Source of the DNA: FEN-727 sp036508635
Lineage (GTDB): Bacteria; Actinomycetota; Geothermincolia; Fen-727; Anoxymicrobiaceae
Direction of reading: 5' to 3'
Length of the DNA stretch: 19,522 nt
NCBI GenBank assembly: GCA_036508635.1
Contig: DATCGY010000138.1
Coordinates: 1 to 19,522, forward strand
A program made the position numbers and the translations under genes. A model generated the notes under the pieces. That model saw nothing but the letters and a program-made list of their open reading frames with translations. It made no database searches and was not told where the DNA came from. Shown in pieces: positions 13,300 through 19,522 of this stretch (within the stretch, counting starts at the first letter, position 1; each line of letters begins with the position of its first letter).

Positions 13300-15036
13300 T
13301 TGTCGGCGCAAAGCAAATCAATCGTGGAGAAGGCTCGCATACGTTACAGGCAGGCATGGCTCGCATGGCGGATCCTGCGCTCGGCGGCCCTGTTCCTCGT
13401 TGATGAATACAGGCGCGGCGCGCTTCTGGTGAACCTTCGAAGCATCATCAAAGCGCGAGGCCTGTCACTCGCGGTCGAGATGTCGCACGCAGAGCTCCTC
13501 GAGGAAAAGGCGGCGAAGCTCGGCAATCTGCCATTCCTCATGTTCCGTGATAGCGTGCTCAGCTATCGCGAGATGGACGACAACGCCAACATGATGGCGA
13601 ACTGGCTGGCGGGCATGGGCGCGCGGCAGGGCGACGGTGTCGCCATCATGATGAAGAACTCAACGCGCTGGCTCGACGTCTTCTTCGGCCTCGAGAAGCT
13701 CGGGATGTACACGGTGCCGGTCAACGTCGCGCTGCGGGCCGACCAGCTCGCTTATATCCTGGACAACTCGGAGGCGAGGTTCCTCGTGATCGATCACGAC
13801 TTCCTCGAGTATTACCAGCCGGTCGCCGGCAAGGTCCCCGGAATCGAGAAGGTCATCGTGAACATGGAGGCCGCGCCCGAGGGCTCCGAGGCGCCGCGCG
13901 ATACCGTGGACATCGCCGACGCGTACGCAACTGGCGTCAGCGCTCGAAAGCCCGCGACGGGATACCGGCCCGGCGACCTGTGCGTGATCATGTACACGTC
14001 AGGTACCACGGGACTGCCGAAGGGGGTCGTCTACCGTTACAACTCTACGAGCGTAAAGCCGCTTACCCTCATGACCCGCATCGTCGCGAACAGGGACGAG
14101 GTCTTCTACACGTGCTACCCGCTGTTCCACGCTAACGCGCTGTTCCTGAGCGTTACGACCGCCCTGCACGCCGAGGCGCGCCTGGCGCTGAGCGAGAAGT
14201 TCAGCGCGAGCGGCTTCTGGGACGAGGTCAGGCGCTTCCGAGCAACGACGTTCAACGGCCTGGGCGCGGTGATGCCCATATTGATGAAGCAGGCGCCGAA
14301 GCCGAACGACGCCGACAACTCAGTGCGCATCGTGCTGTCCTCGGGGTGCCCGGCCGACATCTGGGAGGAGTTCGAGCGGCGGTTCGGGGTACAGATCTAC
14401 GAGGGCTACGGGGCGGTGGACGGCGGGAACGTGCTCATAACCAACTTCGGGACCGCACCCGTCGGCTCGATGGGAAAGCCGCTCGGCGCAAAGATCAGGA
14501 TCGTCGACCCCGATGGAAACGACTCCCTTCCCCGGGTACCAGGCGAGTTGATCTGTTACGTCGGCAACCGCAAGAGCTCGGTCGAGTATTTCAAGAACGC
14601 CGACGCGACGAGCGACAAGGTCCGCGGGGAATGGTTGTACACGGGAGACCTCTGCTACATGGACGAAGAGGGCTACGTGTACTTCGTCGGAAGGAATACC
14701 GAGTCGATGAGGCGGCGCGGAGAGAACGTGTCGGCGTACGAGGTGGAGAAGGCAATACTGCAGCATCCCGACGTCCTGGAATGCGCCGTGTACGCCGTCC
14801 CCTCCGAGCTTACGGAGGACGACATCATGGTCACGTTGGTCCCCGTTGACGGGAAAGAAATCGACGCCCCGGCCATGACCGGGTTCCTCGCTGACAGGCT
14901 CGCTAAGTTCGCGGTTCCGAGGTACTACCGTGTGACCGATACACTTCCCAAGACCGAGACCCACAGGGTAATCAAGAAAGAGCTCGAGAGCATAGGCGTG
15001 ACCGAAGATACATACGACACGGAGGGTGAGAAATAG
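13300..15036 (+). CDS. Long-chain acyl-CoA synthetase (FadD/FATP or CaiC-like ligase)
   Basis: 578 residues. An AMP-forming ligase that makes acyl-CoA from a free acid. The P-loop MYTSGTTGLPKG is at 231-242, YTGDL and GRNTESMRRRGENVSAYEVE mark the hinge and the start of the C-terminal domain, and LPKTETHRVIKKEL holds the C-terminal lysine. The A5 motif, normally YGxTE, reads YGAVD at 370-374, with Val for Thr and Asp for Glu. The RRRGENVS form of the hinge is typical of CaiC- and FATP-type ligases. An N-terminal stretch (AWLAWRILRSAALFLVDEY) is moderately hydrophobic and may touch the membrane. The start is TTG 13300, supported by GAGGTG 7 bases before it. It lies 16 bases after tetR and 2 before the thiolase, so the three form an operon. 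Confidence 0.92.
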   Translation: MSAQSKSIVEKARIRYRQAWLAWRILRSAALFLVDEYRRGALLVNLRSIIKARGLSLAVEMSHAELLEEKAAKLGNLPFLMFRDSVLSYREMDDNANMMANWLAGMGARQGDGVAIMMKNSTRWLDVFFGLEKLGMYTVPVNVALRADQLAYILDNSEARFLVIDHDFLEYYQPVAGKVPGIEKVIVNMEAAPEGSEAPRDTVDIADAYATGVSARKPATGYRPGDLCVIMYTSGTTGLPKGVVYRYNSTSVKPLTLMTRIVANRDEVFYTCYPLFHANALFLSVTTALHAEARLALSEKFSASGFWDEVRRFRATTFNGLGAVMPILMKQAPKPNDADNSVRIVLSSGCPADIWEEFERRFGVQIYEGYGAVDGGNVLITNFGTAPVGSMGKPLGAKIRIVDPDGNDSLPRVPGELICYVGNRKSSVEYFKNADATSDKVRGEWLYTGDLCYMDEEGYVYFVGRNTESMRRRGENVSAYEVEKAILQHPDVLECAVYAVPSELTEDDIMVTLVPVDGKEIDAPAMTGFLADRLAKFAVPRYYRVTDTLPKTETHRVIKKELESIGVTEDTYDTEGEK

Positions 15037-15038
15037 AA

Positions 15039-16283
15039 ATGGAAAACGGAGTTTACGTTCTTGGCTCGGGGATGATCCGCTTCAACAAGTATCCCGAGAA
15101 GAGTGTCAAGCAGATGACGGCCGAGGCCGTATCGGAGGTTCTGCGAGAAACCGGAATGGACAAGAAAGCCATCGAGGCGGTCTGGTTCTCCAACGCGGGC
15201 TGGGGCATCTACGACGGTCAGCATTGCATAAGAGGACAGGTGGCGCTCGCGCCGATCGGGATCCAGGGCATACCGATAACCAACGTCGAGAACGCCTGCG
15301 CCGGGGGATCGACCGCGCTCCATGAGGCGTGGATGGCGGTCAAAGCCGGCTTGTACGACGTGGTGCTCGCTGTCGGTTCGGAGAAGGTATACGCCCCGCA
15401 GGACAGGCAGAAGATGTTTGACGGGTTCCTTGCCGGAACCGACGTCGAGTTCGCCAGGGGCATGATCGAGATGATGCAGGCGGACGCTCGCAGGAAGGCC
15501 GAAGAGGCCGGGTCGGCGGGCAAGGAAAAAGAGGGCGGCCACTCAGGGTTCATGGACATCTACGCCATGGGTGCTCGCATGCACATGCAGAAGTACGGCA
15601 CTACGCAGCGGCAACTCGCCGTCGTCGCGTCCAAGAACCGCAAGAACGGCGCGCTGAACCCGATGGCGCAGTTCCAGGAGGCGATGAGCGTCGAAGAGGT
15701 GCTCGAGGACAAGGTGATCACCTACCCCCTTACCCGTGCGATGTGCGCACCCATCGGTGACGGCGCGGCAGCCGTCATCGTCTGCTCGGCATCCGCGCTC
15801 ACGAAGTTCCCTGACGCAAAACCTGTTCGAATCCGGTCATCGGTGCTCGCCTCGGGGTCGCTTCCGGACAGCGGTCTTGAAAGTATAGGCAGGAGAGCCA
15901 GCCGGCAGGCTTATGAGGAGTCCGGCATCGACCCGAGTGAGCTTGACGTCGTAGAAGTGCACGACGCAACGGCTTTCGGGGAGCTCATACAGTGCGAGGA
16001 CCTGGGCCTCTGCCCGGAGGGAGAGGGCGGCCCGTACATCGAGTCCGGAGCAACGGCCATCGGGGGAAAGCAGCCGGTCAACCCGTCCGGTGGGCTCGAG
16101 TGCCGCGGGCACCCGATCGGCGCGTCAGGGCTGGCGCAGGTCTACGAGCTGGTGCTACAGCTTCGAGGCGACGCGGGCCCACGGCAGGTCAAGGGCGCGA
16201 GGATCGCGATGGCGGAGAACGGGGGCGGCTTCATAGGCATGGCCGAGGCCGCTATGGGAATACACATACTTGAGAAAGTGTAG
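15039..16283 (+). CDS. Thiolase of the SCP2/acetyl-CoA acetyltransferase type
   Basis: 414 residues. It should cleave a 3-ketoacyl-CoA with CoA, or join two acyl-CoAs in reverse. The nucleophile C87 lies in VENACAGGSTALHEA. H308 (VEVHDATAFGE) and H358 (CRGHPIGASGLAQVYE) match the other active-site positions of SCP2-type thiolases. There is no second catalytic cysteine of the classical CxG type near the C-terminus, but that is normal for this subgroup. A charged insert near residues 150-168 (RRKAEEAGSAGKEKEGG) is long and polar. GGAGGGTGAG precedes the ATG, and the start is two bases after the ligase stop, which shows tight coupling. The substrate is not determinable; beta-oxidation of fatty or sterol-type side chains is the usual context. 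Confidence 0.93.
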   Translation: MENGVYVLGSGMIRFNKYPEKSVKQMTAEAVSEVLRETGMDKKAIEAVWFSNAGWGIYDGQHCIRGQVALAPIGIQGIPITNVENACAGGSTALHEAWMAVKAGLYDVVLAVGSEKVYAPQDRQKMFDGFLAGTDVEFARGMIEMMQADARRKAEEAGSAGKEKEGGHSGFMDIYAMGARMHMQKYGTTQRQLAVVASKNRKNGALNPMAQFQEAMSVEEVLEDKVITYPLTRAMCAPIGDGAAAVIVCSASALTKFPDAKPVRIRSSVLASGSLPDSGLESIGRRASRQAYEESGIDPSELDVVEVHDATAFGELIQCEDLGLCPEGEGGPYIESGATAIGGKQPVNPSGGLECRGHPIGASGLAQVYELVLQLRGDAGPRQVKGARIAMAENGGGFIGMAEAAMGIHILEKV

Positions 16284-16370
16284 AGACGAAAAAACGTTCG
16301 AACCGGTATAGACGCAGGCGCCAGCGAGCCTGCCCGACAGTACGGTCCATCGGCGAGCCCGGGGGTAAAG

Positions 16371-16637
16371 ATGAACGCAAGCGGCAACTCGACGATACTG
16401 GACAGGGAGCCAAAGTACGACGATATCAGCTGCAGCCTCGCGGCGGTCCCGAGGTTGCCGAGAAATCACCTCAGGGAGACCGAGGAAGTCGTAGCGACAG
16501 CGCGTCGCTTCAACGAACGGGTGGTCAAACCCTACGCCCTCGACCTCGACCGCTTGAAACACGAGGACCCCGACTATCTCGCATCCCTACTGATCAGGAG
16601 GCTGATGGCCGGTCTCGCGCACAACGGCCTATGCTGA
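16371..16637 (+). pseudogene. Remnant of an acyl-CoA dehydrogenase (N-terminal fragment)
   Basis: An 88-residue frame with GGGGGT just before its ATG. Its body (LPRNHLRETEEVVATARRFNERVVKPYALDLDRLKHEDPDYL) resembles the first helices of acyl-CoA dehydrogenases, which usually run to 380-600 residues. After DYLASLLIRR the match ends. Shifting one base there gives EADGR, which is closer to the expected REANRWG, so a frameshift near 16597 followed by loss of the rest is likely. Only 30 bases separate it from the convergent GH172 gene, so the remainder is gone. It would complete a ligase/dehydrogenase/thiolase set. It could also be a small expressed protein; recognition of the family is moderate. 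Confidence 0.55.
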
Positions 16638-16667
16638 CCCTGCGGTAACCGGAGCCCGTCGACAGCT

Positions 16668-17819
16668 TCAGGGCTTCGGCCCGCGTTTCGAGCGAACAGC
16701 CCGGAATGCCGCGACGGCGGCCGCGCCGCCCAGAAACGGAGCCGACATCGTCAGGCGCCCCCCCACCGTCCCACCGGAGTGCCTTTCGGGGGGTGGCGGT
16801 AATTCGTCCAGCCGGGCGTGGGGCTCCTCCTGGTACCAGTAAGCTGTGCCGTCGTATCGCGCCGGGAGCGCGTTGTTCAGGCCGTGGTCGATCGCGACCT
16901 TGATACGCCTTTCGAACGCAACCGGCATCTCCGCATGGAACCTGTAACAGGACACGCGCCGCGTCGCGTAACTGCGCAGCGTGACCCCGTGCGTGAGCGT
17001 CACCGACGGCACCCGCGTGAAATACCACGCGCCGTTGAAGTAATCCTCTCCGCCGGTGCCCTGAACGTTGGGCGTTCCGTCCGACTCCGCGACGTCATCT
17101 ATCCACATCCGCTCCCAGCCCTCGAGCATCCCCAAGCCGAACCCTTCCGGCATCTGCCAGCTGACGGGGTTTGCTTTCCATGGGAACCCCGCCCCCTGCA
17201 TGTCCAGGTGACACCCCATATACATTCCGCGCCCGCGCGCGTCGAGCACTGTGAACGGAGGGTCGCCGCGCCCGGGCTCCTCCCTGTGCCAGTGGCAGTG
17301 AAAGTACGGGATGTTACCGTCAGGCCACCGGTCGAGCTTGAGGTACGTGACCTGGTAGAAGAAGAGCCTGACCTTGCGAGGCCCCTGGTTCTCAAACTCT
17401 ATTCGCGCCCTTTCGCGGAACGGCATCGGAAAGAAGCACAGGTAGGCGCCGCTCGAAATAGAGAGATAAGCGGAGGAGTATTCCACCGGGTGTTCGAACG
17501 TCGCGGCGAAGAGGTCCCCAAGGGGAGCGAGCACGGACGGCTCTTCCTCTCCGTCCCAATACATCCTGACGGCTACGTCACGAAGGGCATGCCGGTTCAA
17601 CGGCGCGGGCTGTGTTACCCAGAGGCGGGTGATGAGGCCCGGGCCTTCGAGGTCCGCCGCTTCGAAAGGCTCTCCGGGGGCAAGATCGACGCATTTTTTC
17701 TGGAATTCACCGATTACGCCCGGGCGGACCCGCTCACGACGCCCGTAGCTCGAAACCTGGTAGGTCACACCGTCGCGCGGGCCTATGCCGAGGATATCCG
17801 TGCTGAGGTTCAGAAACAC
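16668..17819 (-). CDS. GH172 (DUF2961) glycoside hydrolase
   Basis: 383 residues. GH172 enzymes act on fructofuranosides or arabinofuranosides, including D-arabinan of mycobacterial walls. Signatures are GPGLITRLWVT, the aromatic stretch IPYFHCHWHREEP, MLEGWERMWIDD (near 231-242) and GTGGEDYFNGAWYF (near 254-267); glutamates in the last two motifs are the likely catalytic acids. There is no signal peptide. A short, weakly hydrophobic C-terminal stretch (MSAPFLGGAAAVAAF) followed by basic residues may be a tail anchor or nothing. The start is GTG 17819, with AAGGAGGTG 4 bases before it. It is divergent from araB, so it may release a pentose for that pathway. Which sugar it acts on cannot be read from sequence. 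Confidence 0.9.
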   Translation of the reverse strand: MFLNLSTDILGIGPRDGVTYQVSSYGRRERVRPGVIGEFQKKCVDLAPGEPFEAADLEGPGLITRLWVTQPAPLNRHALRDVAVRMYWDGEEEPSVLAPLGDLFAATFEHPVEYSSAYLSISSGAYLCFFPMPFRERARIEFENQGPRKVRLFFYQVTYLKLDRWPDGNIPYFHCHWHREEPGRGDPPFTVLDARGRGMYMGCHLDMQGAGFPWKANPVSWQMPEGFGLGMLEGWERMWIDDVAESDGTPNVQGTGGEDYFNGAWYFTRVPSVTLTHGVTLRSYATRRVSCYRFHAEMPVAFERRIKVAIDHGLNNALPARYDGTAYWYQEEPHARLDELPPPPERHSGGTVGGRLTMSAPFLGGAAAVAAFRAVRSKRGPKP

Positions 17820-17830
17820 GAGGCACCTCC

Positions 17831-17893
17831 TTGAAAGACGTTCTTTATTATAGCTTCTTCTATATATAATGGTCCGGGACTCAAGGCGCTTGA
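17831..17893. promoter_or_regulatory. Divergent promoter region between the GH172 gene and araB
   Basis: This AT-rich gap contains TATAAT towards araB (17865-17870) and TATAAT towards the GH172 gene (minus strand, 17847-17852), 12 bases apart and transcribing in opposite directions. Neither has a clear -35 box at 16-18 bases. TCAAG-GCG-CTTGA (17881-17893) is a perfect 5-base dyad just after the expected araB start point and may bind a regulator. The assignment is tentative. Confidence 0.4.
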
Positions 17894-17908
17894 AGCGAGG
17901 CGGGCAAG

Positions 17909-19522
17909 GTGGAAGAGCACGTCATGGGGGTCGACTTCGGAACGGACTCCGTCCGCTCCGTGGTCGTGAATGCGAGCAACGGTGAAGAGTCGGCGCAGGC
18001 CGTCTCCGGCTTTCCCAGGTGGAGCCGGGGTTTGTATTGCGACCCCAGGGAGAACCAGTTCCGGCAGCACCCGCTCGACCACATCGAGGCTCTCGAATCA
18101 TCGCTCTCGAAGGCGCTCGCCGCTTGCCCGGCCGGAACTCGGGAGACGGTAAGAGGCATCTCCGTTGGAGCTACCGGCTCCACTCCCGGGGCGGTTGACC
18201 GCAACGGTACGCCGCTGGCTCTACTGCCCGAATTCAAAGATAACCCCGAAGCGATGTTCATCATGTGGAAGGACCACACGGCGGTTGCCGAGGCCGGCGA
18301 GATAAACCGCGCCGCCCGGTCATGGGACGGTGAGGACTTCACCAGGTACGAGGGCGGTTTCTATTCGGCCGAGTGGTTCTGGTCCAAGATGCTGCACGTA
18401 CTGCGCTCGGACGAGCGTGTGCGCCGTGCCGCTTACTCATGGGTAGAGCATTGCGACTGGTTAACGGCGTTGCTGACCGGCGTCACGGACCCCCTCACTA
18501 TGAAGAGGTCCAGGTGCGCGGCGGGCCACAAGGCGATGTGGCACGCTTCGTTCGGGGGCCTGCCCTCGGGGGAGTTACTCGCGGGCATCGACCCACTGCT
18601 CGCGGGAGTCCGCGACCGGCTCTATACGGAGACGTTCACGGCGGACCGGCCCGCCGGTCCGCTATCGAAGGAATGGGCCGGGAAGCTAGGCCTGCGCGAG
18701 GACGTCGTGGTCGGGGTTGGAGCGATAGACGCTCACGTCGGCGCGGTGGGCGCGGGCATCAAGCCGTACGTCCTCACCAAGGTCATCGGCACTTCGACCT
18801 GCGACATGCTGGTCGCGCCCATGGAAGAACTCGAGGGCAAGCTCATACGGGGGATATGCGGGCAGGTGGACGGCTCGATAATCCCGGGGATGCTGGGCAT
18901 GGAGGCGGGCCAATCCGCGTTCGGCGACGTGTTCGCGTGGTACAGGGACCTTCTCGCATGGCCGCTCGAAAACGCCGCACTGTTGCTTTCGGGAACCGAT
19001 AGCGAGGCGGCGGCGCGGATAGCCGACGGGTTGCTGGACGCATTGCTTGCCGAGGCGGCCCGGAGGGCCCCGGGCCCCGCACCGGTGCTGGCCCTCGACT
19101 GGATAAACGGGAGGCGCACGCCGGACGCGGACCAGAGACTCCGTGGCATGGTTGCCGGGCTCGACCTGGGGACCGACGCGCCCGAGTTTTTCAAGGCGCT
19201 GATAGACGCGACCGCGTTCGGCGCCAGGAGCATAGTGGAGAGGTTCGAATCGGAAGGTGTGCCCGTAAGGGAGGTCATCGCCCTTGGTGGCATACCTCGC
19301 AAGGCGCCACTCGTGATGCAGACCCTTGCCGATGTGCTCGACATGCCGGTCAGGGTCTCGGCTTCGCGGCAGGCATGCGCGCTTGGGGCGGCGATGTTCG
19401 CGGCAACCGCGAGTGGGATCTACGGGAATGTGACAGAGGCGCAGGAAGCAATGGGCAGCGGGTTCGATATCGAGTTCAGCCCCGACCGCGGGCAGGTCGA
19501 GCGCTACGCGTCTAAGTACCGC
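17909..19522 (+). CDS. araB: Ribulokinase AraB (C-terminus cut by window end)
   Basis: Cytoplasmic FGGY-family kinase that phosphorylates L-ribulose in arabinose catabolism. The 538 residues visible match AraB closely: VDFGTDSVRSVVV at the start (phosphate-binding loop), YCDPRENQFRQHPLDHIE, PEFKDNPEAMFIMWKDHTA, WVEHCDWLTALLTG, GAIDAHVGAVGAG, VIGTSTCDMLV, GQSAFGDVFAWY, DWINGRRTPDADQRL and ALGGIPRKAPLVMQTLADVL. The frame is open to the last base, and the usual length of about 560 means little is missing. GTG 17909 has GAGG 8 bases upstream; ATG 17924 is an alternative, five codons inside and still before the DFGTD motif. It is divergent from the GH172 gene 89 bases away. FGGY enzymes are promiscuous, so a D-ribulose substrate cannot be excluded. 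Confidence 0.95.
   Translation, partial: MEEHVMGVDFGTDSVRSVVVNASNGEESAQAVSGFPRWSRGLYCDPRENQFRQHPLDHIEALESSLSKALAACPAGTRETVRGISVGATGSTPGAVDRNGTPLALLPEFKDNPEAMFIMWKDHTAVAEAGEINRAARSWDGEDFTRYEGGFYSAEWFWSKMLHVLRSDERVRRAAYSWVEHCDWLTALLTGVTDPLTMKRSRCAAGHKAMWHASFGGLPSGELLAGIDPLLAGVRDRLYTETFTADRPAGPLSKEWAGKLGLREDVVVGVGAIDAHVGAVGAGIKPYVLTKVIGTSTCDMLVAPMEELEGKLIRGICGQVDGSIIPGMLGMEAGQSAFGDVFAWYRDLLAWPLENAALLLSGTDSEAAARIADGLLDALLAEAARRAPGPAPVLALDWINGRRTPDADQRLRGMVAGLDLGTDAPEFFKALIDATAFGARSIVERFESEGVPVREVIALGGIPRKAPLVMQTLADVLDMPVRVSASRQACALGAAMFAATASGIYGNVTEAQEAMGSGFDIEFSPDRGQVERYASKYR

Noticed and set aside
14320..14964. Minus-strand open frame of 214 residues inside the acyl-CoA ligase
   Set aside because: It lies wholly within a gene with intact AMP-binding motifs, and its translation shows no domain.
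16818..17834. 338-residue plus-strand open frame opposite the GH172 gene
   Set aside because: The GH172 protein on the minus strand has clear family motifs and an excellent ribosome site; the opposite frame is Arg/Pro/Val-rich shadow coding.

Overview
The window is about 60% GC by eye and densely coded on both strands. No gap exceeds about 290 bases and I saw no tRNA, rRNA, CRISPR array or insertion sequence. The gene content suggests an anaerobic bacterium with a Gram-positive-type envelope, perhaps a deep-branching anaerobic member of the Actinomycetota. The grounds are LytR-CpsA-Psr and Amidase_3 wall proteins, an actinobacterial-looking MprF/LysX-type aminoacyl-phosphatidylglycerol synthase, a GH172 enzyme, and oxygen-sensitive Fe-S and corrinoid proteins. 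This placement is inference; no marker gene is present.

Left part (1-2675): the C-terminal end of an unidentified membrane protein (+), a convergent MprF-like DUF2156 membrane protein (-), and a small exported Ala/Lys-rich helical protein (-) followed by a clear intrinsic terminator.

Centre (2934-7775, all -): the most notable part. A consensus-like promoter (TTGACA-17-TATTAT) surrounded by inverted repeats drives, in order, a small AbrB/SpoVT-type protein with two CC pairs, hgcA (corrinoid mercury methyltransferase with the cap-helix NVWCAAGK motif and a membrane C-terminus), hgcB (2x[4Fe-4S] ferredoxin with a CC tail), an acyl-CoA synthetase, and a single subunit of the benzoyl-CoA reductase / 2-hydroxyacyl-CoA dehydratase family. 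Gaps are 3 to 40 bases or overlaps, so this looks like one transcript joining the mercury-methylation pair to radical or reductive acyl-CoA chemistry.

Middle right (7904-10750): two wall genes on + (an LCP ligase and an N-acetylmuramoyl-L-alanine amidase), facing a small protein on - that carries the [4Fe-4S] domain of the corrinoid iron-sulfur protein type.

Right (10835-16637): a type-B carboxylesterase lipoprotein (-) divergent from a fatty-acid-type cassette (+): TetR regulator with a promoter and palindromic operator, acyl-CoA ligase, SCP2-type thiolase and a short remnant of an acyl-CoA dehydrogenase. The esterase could supply acids for this CoA-dependent breakdown.

Far right (16668-19522): a GH172 glycoside hydrolase (-) divergent from ribulokinase araB (+, cut by the window end), which suggests use of an arabinose- or fructose-containing glycan.
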